Positions 15,972 through 24,436 of a stretch of DNA of 64,000 nucleotides are shown here, in pieces. This DNA comes from Streptosporangium brasiliense (GTDB lineage Bacteria; Actinomycetota; Actinomycetes; Streptosporangiales; Streptosporangiaceae). The translations under genes and the position numbers were made by a program. The notes under the pieces are model-generated. The model was given only the letters and a program-made list of their open reading frames with translations, was not told the origin of the DNA and ran no database searches. The stretch's first letter is position 1. Each line of letters starts with the position of its first letter. The stretch spans positions 1,116,001 through 1,180,000 of the forward strand of contig NZ_JAUSRB010000001.1 of the NCBI RefSeq assembly GCF_030811595.1, read 5' to 3'.

Positions 15972-16019
15972 TCGGCGTTCACCCCTGATTGACCGGAGCG
16001 GTTGACTACGGTTTCCCGC

Positions 16020-17207
16020 ATGTGGTCGACCAGTGCCTGGGTGCTGCTCTGCGCCGCCAGCACTTTTCTCGGGTTCGTCCTGTCCCGCCGGCGGCCGGCC
16101 GCCCCCCGCAATCCGGCGGGCCTGCCGGACGAGGCCACCTTCGCCACCCTGCACATCGCCGCCCTGGCGGCCCCGTCGCTGCGGGCCGGCCTGACGCGCG
16201 ACTCCGCGCGCAAGGCGATCCGCCACCTGCGCGCGCTGCTGGGCACCAGCGCCATCGCGGTGACGGACATCGACGGCGTGCTCGCCTGGGACGGCGCGAT
16301 GGACTGCCACCGCGACCACGCGCCCGAGCACGCCCGCACCGTGTTCTCGTCGGGACGCCCGTACGTGGTGGCGGGGGGCGTGCTCGCCTGCGACACGCCG
16401 GGCTGCGTGATCCGGGGCGCGGCGGTGGTGCCGCTCACCGTGGAGGGCCGGGTGATCGGCGCGCTGGCCGCCTACGACGCCGAGGTGAGCGCGGCGCTGG
16501 TCCGGACCGTCACGGAGGTCGCCCGCTGGGTCTCCGGCCAGCTGGAGCTGGCCGAGCTCGACTCCTCCCGCAGGCGCGCGATGGAGGCGGAGACGCGGGC
16601 GCTGCGCGCGCAGATCTCCCCGCACTTCGTCTACAACTCCCTGACCACGATCGCCTCCTTCGTCCGCACCGACCCCGAGCGGGCCCGCGAGCTGCTGATG
16701 GACTTCGCCGACTTCACCAGGCACGCGCTGCGCCGGGGCGGGGACTTCACCACCCTGGCCGACGAGCTGCGCTGCGTGGACCGCTACCTGCTGCTGGAGC
16801 GGGCCAGGTTCGGCGAGCGGCTCCGCTTCACCGTCCAGGTGGCGCCGGAGGCGCTGCCGGTGCCGGTGCCGTTCCTGTGCCTGCAGCCGCTGGTCGAGAA
16901 CGCCATCAAACACGGCATAGCCGCCACCGGCGGCGCCGGTGAGGTCCAGGTGGTCGTCAGGGACGCCGGCCCCGAGGTCCACATCGCCGTCGAGGACGAC
17001 GGGCTCGGCATGGACCCGGCGCGGGCCCGGCGGCTGCTGGCCGACGACCGGGGCCAGGGGCCGGACGAGGGCGGCATCGGCATGGCCAACGTGGATGTGC
17101 GGCTGCGCCGGATCTACGGGGAGGGCTACGGGCTCGTCGTGGAGACCGAGCTGGGCGCCGGTACCAGAATACGGCTGCGCGTGCCCAAGGTCCCCCCTGA
17201 GTTATAG
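16020..17207 (+). CDS. LytS/YehU-type sensor histidine kinase
   Basis: 395 residues from ATG 16020; a TTG at 16002 would add six. A single N-terminal membrane helix ('AWVLLCAASTFLGFVL') is followed by a GAF-like sensor domain (about 40-175). The His_kinase domain 'ALRAQISPHFVYNSLTTIASFV' carries the phosphorylated H202, and a HATPase domain shows 'LVENAIKHG', 'DDGLGMD' and 'GIGMANV'. It lacks the multi-helix 5TM-LYT sensor of classical LytS. The LytTR response regulator gene follows after 75 nt, so these are cognate partners. A TACGGT element 7 nt before the ATG suggests a leaderless transcript. Confidence 0.92.
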   Translation: MWSTSAWVLLCAASTFLGFVLSRRRPAAPRNPAGLPDEATFATLHIAALAAPSLRAGLTRDSARKAIRHLRALLGTSAIAVTDIDGVLAWDGAMDCHRDHAPEHARTVFSSGRPYVVAGGVLACDTPGCVIRGAAVVPLTVEGRVIGALAAYDAEVSAALVRTVTEVARWVSGQLELAELDSSRRRAMEAETRALRAQISPHFVYNSLTTIASFVRTDPERARELLMDFADFTRHALRRGGDFTTLADELRCVDRYLLLERARFGERLRFTVQVAPEALPVPVPFLCLQPLVENAIKHGIAATGGAGEVQVVVRDAGPEVHIAVEDDGLGMDPARARRLLADDRGQGPDEGGIGMANVDVRLRRIYGEGYGLVVETELGAGTRIRLRVPKVPPEL

Positions 17208-17250
17208 CTATTAGTAGTCATAGTTTTACTTAAAGTTGACATTTCTATTG
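17201..17250 (+). promoter_or_regulatory. AT-rich element upstream of the LytTR regulator
   Basis: This 50-bp island is about three-quarters A+T in a region otherwise far above 65% G+C. It contains ATAGTTTTA and AAAGTTGAC as an imperfect direct repeat about 13 bp apart, reminiscent of LytTR half-sites, and a perfect -35 TTGACA (17236-17241) without an obvious -10. It may be an autoregulatory target of the downstream regulator; that is inference. Confidence 0.35.
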
Positions 17251-17282
17251 CGGTGGGCGCGGTTCCGGGGCAGCGTGGATCC

Positions 17283-18047
17283 ATGTTGCGAGTCCTGGCC
17301 GTTGACGACGAGGTCCCCGCGCTGGAGGAGCTTGCCCACCTCCTCCGCCACGATCCCCGCATCGAGCACGTCTCCACCGCCCCCGGAGGGATAACCGCGC
17401 TTCAGGACATGGTCCAGATGATCGGCGCCGGCGAACGGCTCGACGGGGTGTTCCTCGACATCCGGATGCCGGGCCTGGGCGGCCTCGACCTGGCCCGGCT
17501 CATCGGGGCCTTCCCCAACCCGCCCCGGCTGGTGTTCGTCACCGCCCACGAGGACTGCGCGATCCAGGCGTTCGACCTGGAGGCGGTCGACTACCTGCTC
17601 AAGCCGGTCCGGGCCGACCGGCTGGCGGAGGCCGTACGGCGCCTGGAGTCCATGACGCCGGCGGCGGGCGAGCCGGTCCCGGAGGACGTCATCCCGGTCG
17701 AGCTGAGCGGGCGCACCCGCTTCGTGGCCCAGCAGGCGGTCCGCTTCGCCGAGGCGCGGGGAGACTACGTGCGGCTGCACACCGTCGACGGCAACTATCT
17801 GGTGCGCATGTCGCTGGCCGCGCTGGAGCGGCGCTGGGCCGGATCGGGGTTCATCCGCGTGCACCGCAGCACGCTGGTCTCGGTGCGGCACGTGAGCGAG
17901 ATGCGCTTCGACGGCGGCCGCGTGACCCTGCAGGTCGGCTCGGAGACGCTGCCGGTCAGCCGCCGCCACACCCGCCAGGTCCGCGAGCAGCTCGTCCGCG
18001 ACCGCCAGCTCCAGGACCGCTCGCTGGCCTCCGGCGCGCTCAGATGA
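17283..18047 (+). CDS. LytTR-family response regulator
   Basis: 254 residues from ATG 17283. The receiver domain (about 1-120) carries the acidic pocket 'AVDDE', phospho-acceptor D59 in 'GVFLDIRMPG', 'VFVTAHE' and 'DYLLKPV'. The LytTR DNA-binding domain (about 145-245) shows 'VRFAEARGDYVRLHTVDG', 'IRVHRSTLVSV' and 'LPVSRRHTRQVREQL'. It pairs with the upstream kinase. In other actinomycetes such pairs often sit beside a solute symporter; none is present here, so the target genes are probably elsewhere. Confidence 0.93.
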   Translation: MLRVLAVDDEVPALEELAHLLRHDPRIEHVSTAPGGITALQDMVQMIGAGERLDGVFLDIRMPGLGGLDLARLIGAFPNPPRLVFVTAHEDCAIQAFDLEAVDYLLKPVRADRLAEAVRRLESMTPAAGEPVPEDVIPVELSGRTRFVAQQAVRFAEARGDYVRLHTVDGNYLVRMSLAALERRWAGSGFIRVHRSTLVSVRHVSEMRFDGGRVTLQVGSETLPVSRRHTRQVREQLVRDRQLQDRSLASGALR

Positions 18048-18232
18048 GCCGCCGGGCGCCGCCCGCGGGCCCGTCGGACCCGCGTCCCGGAGCGCGTGCC
18101 GCCGCGGGAATCGACCGCTCGTCGCTCCGGTCCCGCCGCTCGTCGCGCCGACACTCTCCGCACATCGACGACTACACACCGTTAGACGCGCTGGCCGGAA
18201 AGGAGCGGTCGCCCGCCGGGGCGCCCCTCTAG
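18044..18232 (+). CDS. Possible small ORF overlapping the LytTR stop, with a TTA codon
   Basis: A 62-codon frame starts at ATG 18044, overlapping the regulator's TGA (ATGA), and ends at TAG 18232. It encodes an Arg/Pro/Ser-rich peptide ending 'HIDDYTPLDALAGKERSPAG'. It includes one TTA leucine codon (18182-18184), rare in such genomes and the target of bldA control in Streptomyces. No homologue is recognised and codon bias is only moderate, so it may be spurious. Confidence 0.2.
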   Translation: MSRRAPPAGPSDPRPGARAAAGIDRSSLRSRRSSRRHSPHIDDYTPLDALAGKERSPAGAPL

Positions 18233-18654
18233 TGTTCCCTTCATCGGAGAGCCGGACCCGCCGCACCAGGGGGGGACAGAGCCGGGAGGCTCGGACAGGT
18301 CCTGGTGCGCGGAGTCCCGGGCGGTCGCGGAAACGGCCGGCCGTCCGGTCGCCGGGCCCCGGATCGGGGGGAGGGCCCGGCGCTCTCCGGTGTGACGGGA
18401 CGTCCGCGCCAGCCCGTGGGCCGGCCCGTGATCTGGCCCGCGGGGGCGGCCGGATCACGAGACCGGGCGTCCCGTCTCATCCCGCCGGCGGGCAAGGGGG
18501 CTCGCCGGCGGGCGGCGTCAGCGGTGACCGCGCAGTGCTCGATCCGGTGGCGGGCGTCGGGACACGGGTGGCGGGCCCGCGCTGTCACCGCCACGGGTCG
18601 CCGGCCTCGCCCAGGTCCCCACGCCGTAAGGTCGGCGGCGGTGGCCGCGCGGGC
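18233..18654. other. Intergenic region, nothing supported
   Basis: Open frames on both strands in this interval are Arg/Pro/Gly-rich and have no ribosome-binding site or recognisable product. No strong hairpin, palindrome or promoter stands out. It separates the two-component genes from the convergent endonuclease IV gene. Confidence 0.4.
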
Positions 18655-19494
18655 TCAGGCGTCGCGGAGCTTCTTCAGCAGCGCGATGTCCTCGCGGTGC
18701 TTGTCGACGGGGCCCGGGGTCTCGATGCAGAGCGGCACCCCGGCGGCCACCGGGTGACGCATCAGCTCGCCGAAGGGCTCGATGCCGATGTGGCCCGCGC
18801 CGATGTTCTCGTGGCGGTCCTTCTTGGAGTCGCACACGTCCTTGGAGTCGTTGGCGTGGATCAGCTTCAGCCGCCCCGGGGCGATCGCGTGCAGGGCGTC
18901 GAGGGTCTCCCCGACGCCCTCCAGGGTCGACAGGTCGTGGCCGGCGGCGAAGGCGTGGCAGGTGTCCAGGCAGATGCCCGCCTTCGGGTGCCAGTCGAGG
19001 GCGGCCAGATAGGGCTCCAGGTCCTGGACGGTCGCGCAGAGCATCGCGCCCTGCCCGGCCATCGGCTCCAGCAGCAGGTCGGGGCCGTCGTCGGGGATCT
19101 CCTCCAGCAGCGGGAGCAGGTGCTCGTGGAGCTGGCGCAGCGCCGCCTCCCGGGACTGGCTCACCGCCGACCCCGTGTGGACCACCATGCCCGCGGCGCC
19201 GATCGCGTAGGAGCGCTGCAGGCCGTGCCGTACGGTCGCCACCGACTTCTCCAGCGTGTCGGCGCTAGGGGAGCCCATGTTGATGAGATAGGGGGCGTGC
19301 ACGAAGGACAGCACGCCCGACTCGCGCAGCCGGGTGTCCTGGACCGGGTTGCCCGCGGCGAGCGCCCAGCCGCGGGGGTTGCTGACGAACACCTGGATCA
19401 TCTCGGCGCCGATGTCCGAGGCGTACTGCAGGCCGCCCTTGGCCAGGCCGCCGGTGACGGAGACCTGGCCGCCGATGAGGGAGAGAGAAGTCAT
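18655..19494 (-). CDS. nfo: Endonuclease IV (AP endonuclease)
   Basis: 279 residues, the usual length. The enzyme cuts 5' of abasic sites in base-excision repair using three zinc ions. Family ligands are visible in order: 'FVHAPYLINMG', 'MVVHTGS', 'LLLEPMAGQG', 'GICLDTCHAFAAG', 'KLIHANDSK', 'DRHENIGAGHIG' and 'LCIETPG'. The TIM-barrel start 'IGGQVSVTGGLAKG' is also typical. It is monocistronic and divergent from the urate cluster. Confidence 0.95.
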   Translation of the reverse strand: MTSLSLIGGQVSVTGGLAKGGLQYASDIGAEMIQVFVSNPRGWALAAGNPVQDTRLRESGVLSFVHAPYLINMGSPSADTLEKSVATVRHGLQRSYAIGAAGMVVHTGSAVSQSREAALRQLHEHLLPLLEEIPDDGPDLLLEPMAGQGAMLCATVQDLEPYLAALDWHPKAGICLDTCHAFAAGHDLSTLEGVGETLDALHAIAPGRLKLIHANDSKDVCDSKKDRHENIGAGHIGIEPFGELMRHPVAAGVPLCIETPGPVDKHREDIALLKKLRDA

Positions 19495-19665
19495 GATGGG
19501 CTCAGTTTAGGCGCTGGGGCCGACGGTTTCCGGCCGTCGCGGGCTCCCGGCCGGGGCGGGCCGCCCCGGTTTGGAGCATGACACGAAAACCCGGGGCAAA
19601 CCCTTGGCCCCCTTCGGACCTCCCGCTGCTGGACCGCGCCGGGGACCGGTGTGTGTACTGCTGTC

Positions 19666-20197
19666 ATGCCGAACGTGAACCCCACGCCGCCGGCGGGGAC
19701 GGCCGGCTTCAACGCGCTGAGCGTCGCCGAGGCCGAGGCCGGACTGCTGACGTGCTGCGCCTCCCGGGCCTTCGCCCGTCAGGTGGCCGCGCGGCGCCCC
19801 TACCGCGACCTCGCCGAGCTGGCCGAGACGGCTGTCGCCGCGGTGCGCGCCCTGGCCTGGCCGGACGTCCAGGAGGCACTGGAGGCGCACCCGCGCATCG
19901 GGGGAGCGCGCCGGCGGGGCCGGCCGGGAGGCGTCCTGGTCCCGGCGGGAGCAGTCCGGCGTGGCGGCGGCCGGCCAGGCGGTGCTCGACGGGCTGGCCG
20001 AGGGCAACCGGGCCTACGAGGAGCGGTTCGGCCACGTCTACCTGGTCTGCGCCACCGGCCTGACGGCCGAGGAGATGCTGAGCCGGCTGCGCGGGCGGCT
20101 GCGTAACGACGACGACGCGGAGCACGGGGTCGTCCGCGCCGAACTCGCCGAGATCACCCGCCTGCGCGTGGCGAAGCTGCTGGAAGAGACCGCATGA
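19666..20197 (+). pseudogene. uraD: OHCU decarboxylase UraD, interrupted by a +1 frameshift
   Basis: The reading frame from ATG 19666 encodes a clear OHCU decarboxylase N-terminus ('FNALSVAEAEAGLLTCCASRAFA', 'VQEALEAHPRIG' with the catalytic His). It loses homology at a run of five G (19900-19904). Removing one G restores the frame to 'SWSRREQSGVAAAGQAVLDGLAEG', 'YEERFGHVYLVCATG' and 'RNDDDAEHGVVRAELAEITRLRV', ending at TGA 20197. UraD catalyses the last step from urate to S-allantoin. The downstream half is well conserved, so a sequencing error or very recent mutation is more likely than old decay. It is the first gene of the urate operon; TGTACT 6 nt before the ATG suggests a leaderless promoter. 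Confidence 0.85.
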
Positions 20198-20252
20198 CGA
20201 GAGACCGCATGACGGAGGAGGAGGTCGCATGAGAGAGGAGGAGCGAGCATGA
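20192..20252 (+). repeat. Ladder of four GCATGA start/stop units between uraD and uraH
   Basis: GCATGA occurs at 20192, 20207, 20227 and 20247. Each is preceded by GAG-rich ribosome-binding-site-like sequence, as if the uraD stop region had been duplicated repeatedly. The first contains the uraD stop and the last the uraH start. Confidence 0.6.
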
Positions 20253-20560
20253 GCCTGTCCACACATGTGCTGGACGCCGCGCTGGGCAGGCCCGCGGCCG
20301 GCGTCGCCGTACGGCTGGAGCGGGCGGGGGCGGTGCTGGCCGAGGGCGTCACCGACGCCGACGGCCGGATAGGCGGCTGGACGTCCGGGGCGGGCGCCCA
20401 CCGGCTGGTCTTCGACACCGGCGGCTACTTCGCCGCCCGGCGGGTGGAGACCTTCTACCCGCAGGTCTCGATCGACTTCACGGTCCGGGACCCGGACGAG
20501 CACCATCACGTGCCCCTGCTGCTGAGCCCGTTCGCCTACTCGACGTATCGAGGGAGCTAG
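20249..20560 (+). CDS. uraH: 5-hydroxyisourate hydrolase
   Basis: 103 residues, a transthyretin-related enzyme that opens 5-hydroxyisourate to OHCU, the substrate of UraD. Family hallmarks are the N-terminal 'LSTHVLDAALGRPA' with its active-site His, 'GRIGGW', 'FYPQVSIDFTV', 'HHHVPLLLSPFAYSTYRGS' and the diagnostic C-terminal YRGS. A strong GAGGAGGAG ribosome-binding site precedes ATG 20249. It lies between uraD and urate oxidase, in the order of the reactions. Confidence 0.96.
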   Translation: MSLSTHVLDAALGRPAAGVAVRLERAGAVLAEGVTDADGRIGGWTSGAGAHRLVFDTGGYFAARRVETFYPQVSIDFTVRDPDEHHHVPLLLSPFAYSTYRGS

Positions 20561-20562
20561 AC

Positions 20563-21444
20563 ATGGCCGTCATCCTCGGGCCCAATCGCTACGGCAAGGC
20601 CGAGACCCGCCTGGTCCGCGTCGTCAGGGACGGCGGCGTCCACCACATCAAGGACATCAACGTCAGCTCCGCGCTCTCGGGCGACATGCGGGAGACGCAC
20701 CTGCGGGGCGACAACGCCGCGGTGCTGCCGACGGACACGCAGAAGAACACCACCTACGCCTTCGCCAGGAAGCACGGCGTGGATCAGATCGAGGACTTCG
20801 CGCTGCTGCTGGCCCGCCACTACGTGAGCTCCCAGCCGGCCGTCCACCACGCCCGCGTGGAGATCGAGGAATACTTCTGGGACCGCATCCCCACCCAGGG
20901 GCCCGCCGACGAGCGGCACTCCTTCGTCCGCTCGGGCAGGGAGGTGCGCACCTGTGTCGTCCACCACGACCGCGACGGGACCTCGACCGTGGTCTCCGGG
21001 CTCAAGAACCTGATGGTGCTGAACTCCACCGGCTCGGAGTTCCACGGCTTCGCCGTCGACGACTACACCACCCTCCAGCCCGCCTTCGACCGCGTCCTGG
21101 CCACCGAGGTCTCGGCCGCGTGGCGGCATGTCTCCGACGGGTCCCCGTTCGGCAAGTCGTACAGTGAGGTGCGGCGATGCCTGCTGGAGGCGTTCGCCGA
21201 CACCCACAGCCTGTCGCTGCAGCAGACGCTCTACGCGATGGGCGAGCGGGTGCTGCAGGCCCGTGGCGAGATCTGCGAGGTGCGCCTGGCGATGCCGAAC
21301 AAGCACCACTTCCCGGTGGATCTGACACCGTTCGGGCTCGACAACCCGGACGAGGTGTTCTACGCCGCCGACCGCCCCTACGGGCTGATCGAGGGCGCCG
21401 TGCTCCACGACGACGCCCCCGCCGCCCACTGCGCCTGGGACTGA
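20563..21444 (+). CDS. pucL: Urate oxidase (uricase)
   Basis: 293 residues, cofactor-free oxidase converting urate to 5-hydroxyisourate. Recognisable segments are 'GPNRYGKAETRLVRV', 'LPTDTQKNTTYAFA' with the catalytic Thr/Lys region, 'DEVFYAADRPYGLIEG' and 'NKHHFPVDL'. The start ATG follows the uraH stop by 2 nt, so the genes are coupled. There is no C-terminal peroxisomal-type signal, as expected for a bacterial form. Confidence 0.96.
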   Translation: MAVILGPNRYGKAETRLVRVVRDGGVHHIKDINVSSALSGDMRETHLRGDNAAVLPTDTQKNTTYAFARKHGVDQIEDFALLLARHYVSSQPAVHHARVEIEEYFWDRIPTQGPADERHSFVRSGREVRTCVVHHDRDGTSTVVSGLKNLMVLNSTGSEFHGFAVDDYTTLQPAFDRVLATEVSAAWRHVSDGSPFGKSYSEVRRCLLEAFADTHSLSLQQTLYAMGERVLQARGEICEVRLAMPNKHHFPVDLTPFGLDNPDEVFYAADRPYGLIEGAVLHDDAPAAHCAWD

Positions 21445-21446
21445 CC

Positions 21447-22322
21447 ATGGATTTCCTGCGACCGCAGACATGGGCCGAGGCACTGGCGGCCAAGGCCGAG
21501 ACGCCCGAGGCCGCGCCCATCCAGGGCGGCACCGACATGATGGTGGAGCTCAACTTCGACCTCCGCCGGCCCGCCGCGCTGCTCGACCTGAACCGGGTCG
21601 CCGAGCTGACCTCGTGGAGCGCCGAGGAGGACGGGCGGCTGCGGGTCGGCGCGGGCGTGCCGTACGCGCGGCTGATCACCGAGCTCGGCGACCGCCTGCC
21701 GGGCCTGGCGCAGGCGGCGCGGACGGTCGGTTCGCCGCAGATCCGCAACCGCGGCACCGTGGGAGGCAACCTCGGCGCGGCCTCGCCCGCCGGGGACAGC
21801 CACCCGCCGCTGCTGGCCGGGGACGCGGTCATCGAGGTCGAGTCCGCCGCCCGCGGCGTGCGGATGATCCCCGCCGCCGGGTTCTACCTCGGGGTCAAGC
21901 GGAGCGCCCTGGCGGCCGACGAGCTGATCCGGGCGTTCTGGATGAGCCCCGCGAGCGGCCCCCAATACTTCTCCAAGGTCGGCACCCGCAACGCCATGGT
22001 GATCGCGGTCTGCTCGTTCGCGGTCGCGCTCCACCCCGGCGAGCGGCGGGTGGGCACCGGCATCGGCTCGGCCGCCCCGACCCCCCGCCGGGCGGCGGCG
22101 GCCGAGGAGTTCCTCGCCGCCGAACTCGACTGGGACGCCCCGCTCGACCCCGCGGTGCTGCGGCGCTTCGGCGAGCTGGCCGCGGAGGCGGCCTCGCCGA
22201 TCGACGACGTGCGCGGCACCGCCGGCTACCGCAGGCACGCCATCGGCGTGATGGCGCGCCGCACCCTGACCTGGGCATGGAACGACTTCCGCGCCGGACA
22301 GCTTGGAAGGAGGGCGGGCTGA
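21447..22322 (+). CDS. Xanthine-dehydrogenase-type FAD-binding subunit
   Basis: 291 residues. The FAD-binding subunit of molybdenum hydroxylases shows 'PIQGGTDMMVELNF' and 'GSPQIRNRGTVGGNLGAASPAGD', which bind the FAD pyrophosphate and ring. 'GQ/PQYFSKVGTRNAMVIAVCSFAVAL' and the C-terminal 'DDVRGTAGYRRHAIGVM' are also typical. It starts 2 nt after urate oxidase and ends overlapping the 2Fe-2S subunit (TGATG). By context it would feed electrons in hypoxanthine/xanthine oxidation. The catalytic molybdopterin subunit is not encoded in the cluster. Confidence 0.93.
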   Translation: MDFLRPQTWAEALAAKAETPEAAPIQGGTDMMVELNFDLRRPAALLDLNRVAELTSWSAEEDGRLRVGAGVPYARLITELGDRLPGLAQAARTVGSPQIRNRGTVGGNLGAASPAGDSHPPLLAGDAVIEVESAARGVRMIPAAGFYLGVKRSALAADELIRAFWMSPASGPQYFSKVGTRNAMVIAVCSFAVALHPGERRVGTGIGSAAPTPRRAAAAEEFLAAELDWDAPLDPAVLRRFGELAAEAASPIDDVRGTAGYRRHAIGVMARRTLTWAWNDFRAGQLGRRAG

Positions 22323-22795
22323 TGCGCGTCAGCTTCACCGTCAACGGCCGCGAGGAGACGGCCGACGACGTCTGGGAGGGCGAGAGCCTGCTGTACGTCC
22401 TGCGCGAGCGGGTGGGCCTGCCGGGCGCCAAGAACGCCTGCGAGCAGGGCGAGTGCGGCTCGTGCACCGTCTACCTCGACGGCGCCCCCGTCTGCGCCTG
22501 CCTGGTGGCGGCGGGCCAGGCCGAGGGGCGGCGGATCCGCACGGTCGAGGGACTGGCCGAGGGCGACCGGCTCGACCCGCTGCAGGAGGCCTTCGTCGAG
22601 TGCGGCGCCGTCCAGTGCGGCTTCTGCACCCCCGGCCTCATCGTCCAGGCCCACGACCTGATCGAGCGGGTCCCGCGCCCCTCCGACGCCGAGATCCGCG
22701 AGGCGCTGGCGGGCAACCTGTGCCGGTGCACCGGCTACGAGAAGATCATTGAGGCCGTACGGCTCGCCGCCGCCCGGAAGTCGGCCGCGGAGTGA
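22322..22795 (+). CDS. Xanthine-dehydrogenase-type 2Fe-2S subunit
   Basis: 157 residues. An N-terminal plant-type ferredoxin domain has 'CEQGECGSCTVYLDGAPVCAC' (cluster I, about residues 40-60). A C-terminal domain has 'CGAVQCGFCTPGLIV' and 'NLCRCTGYEKI' (cluster II). All eight cluster cysteines are present, so the subunit is intact. The start ATG shares one base with the FAD-subunit stop. The next gene, after 55 nt, is a deaminase rather than the expected 80-kDa molybdenum subunit. Confidence 0.95.
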   Translation: MRVSFTVNGREETADDVWEGESLLYVLRERVGLPGAKNACEQGECGSCTVYLDGAPVCACLVAAGQAEGRRIRTVEGLAEGDRLDPLQEAFVECGAVQCGFCTPGLIVQAHDLIERVPRPSDAEIREALAGNLCRCTGYEKIIEAVRLAAARKSAAE

Positions 22796-22850
22796 GCGGG
22801 CGGGACGGCGGCCGGGCGGGTACGCGGGCCGGGCGGCCGGAGGAGGCCAC

Positions 22851-24239
22851 ATGGGCGCGACCCTGATCGAGAACGTGCACATCGCCCCGGTCGTGGGCCC
22901 GGAGATCCCCTCCGGCCACATCCACGTCGAGGGCGACCGGATCGCGGCGCTCGGCCCCGGCCCCGCCCCGGCGGTCCCGGGCGCCGCCAGGGTCGACGGC
23001 GCCGGCTGCCTGGCCACCCCCGGTCTGGTCAACACCCACCACCACCTCTACCAGTGGGCCTCCCAGGGCCTGGCCCAGGAGGCCACGCTCTTCGAATGGC
23101 TGGTGGCCCTCTACCCGGTGTGGGCCGCGATGGACGCCGAGATCGTCAGGGGCGCGGCGGGCGCGGGCCTGGGCCATCTGGCGCTGTCGGGCTGCACCAC
23201 CTCCAGCGACCACCACTACATCTTCCCCAAGGGCCGCGGCGACCTGTTCGCCGCGGAGATCGAGGCGGCCCGGGAGGTGGGCATCCGCTTCCACCCCGCC
23301 CGGGGGTCGATGGACCGGGGCGCCTCCCGGGGCGGCCTACCGCCGGACGTGGTGGTGGAGGAGCTCGACGAGATCCTCACCGCGACGGCCGAGGCCGTCG
23401 ACGCCTACCACGACCCGTCCTTCTCCTCGAAGCTGCGCGTCGCCGTCGCCCCGTGCTCGCCGTTCTCGGTCACCGCCGACCTGATGACCGAGGCGGCCTC
23501 GCTGGCCAGGGCCAAGGGGGTGCGCCTGCACACCCACCTGGCCGAGACCCTCGACGAGGAGGAGCACTGCCTGGCCCAGTTCGGCATGCGCCCGGTCGAC
23601 TACATGGACAAGCTCGGCTGGCTCGGCCCGGACGTGTGGTTCGCCCACACGGTCCACCTGAGCGACTCCGACATCGGCAGGTTCGCCCGGACCGGCACCG
23701 GCTCGGCGCACTGCCCGAGCTCCAACGGCCGTCTCGGCGCCGGGATCGCCCGGGTGTCGCAGATGCTCCAGCGCGGCGCGAACGTCGGTCTCGGGGTGGA
23801 CGGCAGCGCCTCCTCCGAGCTGACCTCGCTGTCGGGGGAGATGCGCCAGACGCTGCTGTTGCAGCGGGCCAGATACGGACCGGCCGCGCTCACCGCCCGG
23901 CAGGCCCTGGAGATCGCCACCCTCGGCGGCGCGCGGAACCTGGGCCGCCAGGAGGAGATCGGCTCCCTGGAGGCCGGCAAACTCGCCGACATCGCCCTGT
24001 GGCGGACCGGTGAGGGCTTCGCCTCGGCCGTCGCCGACCCGCTCTGCGCCCTGGTCTTCGGCAGCCGGCAACCACCGCTGGCCCGCCTCCTGGTGGGCGG
24101 TGAGACGGTCGTGGAGGACGACGAGCTGCGCACGGTCGCCCAGGACGAGCTCGGCCGCGCCGGCGGCGCGGCCCGCCGCCGCCTGATGCGCCTGGCCGGC
24201 GAGCGGGGCGTGGCCGTGGGCGGGGAGGCCGGCCGGTGA
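22851..24239 (+). CDS. 8-oxoguanine deaminase / guanine deaminase-like amidohydrolase
   Basis: 462 residues from ATG 22851 behind AGGAGG. An amidohydrolase with the metal motif 'LVNTHHHLYQWASQGLAQEATLFEWL' (His 63 and 65). 'SSDHHYIFP', 'VRLHTHLAETLDEE', 'WFAHTVHLSDSD', 'TGSAHCPSSN' and 'VGLGVDGSASSEL' complete the zinc site. This pattern is that of the 8-oxoguanine/guanine deaminase group (8-oxoguanine to urate, or guanine to xanthine). Either activity would feed the urate pathway encoded upstream; the exact substrate is inferred. Confidence 0.88.
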   Translation: MGATLIENVHIAPVVGPEIPSGHIHVEGDRIAALGPGPAPAVPGAARVDGAGCLATPGLVNTHHHLYQWASQGLAQEATLFEWLVALYPVWAAMDAEIVRGAAGAGLGHLALSGCTTSSDHHYIFPKGRGDLFAAEIEAAREVGIRFHPARGSMDRGASRGGLPPDVVVEELDEILTATAEAVDAYHDPSFSSKLRVAVAPCSPFSVTADLMTEAASLARAKGVRLHTHLAETLDEEEHCLAQFGMRPVDYMDKLGWLGPDVWFAHTVHLSDSDIGRFARTGTGSAHCPSSNGRLGAGIARVSQMLQRGANVGLGVDGSASSELTSLSGEMRQTLLLQRARYGPAALTARQALEIATLGGARNLGRQEEIGSLEAGKLADIALWRTGEGFASAVADPLCALVFGSRQPPLARLLVGGETVVEDDELRTVAQDELGRAGGAARRRLMRLAGERGVAVGGEAGR

Positions 24240-24436
24240 GCGGACCCGGCGGGCGCGCCGAGCCGGCCGGTTCCGGGCGCGGCCTACGCGCGCCGGGCCG
24301 CCGGGCCGTGGGCGGGTGCGGGCCCGCCGCCGGGCGGGTGTGATGATGGTCGTCCATCTCACCGGGTTCCGGAACGCGCTCGCCCCGGCCGCGCCGGCCG
24401 CGCGCGTGTCCGCCCATCCTCCACCAGGGAGCAGGG

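Noticed and set aside
19895..19910. Programmed +1 frameshift in uraD
   Set aside because: There is no slippery pattern, stop codon or stimulatory structure typical of programmed shifting; a sequencing error or mutation is simpler.
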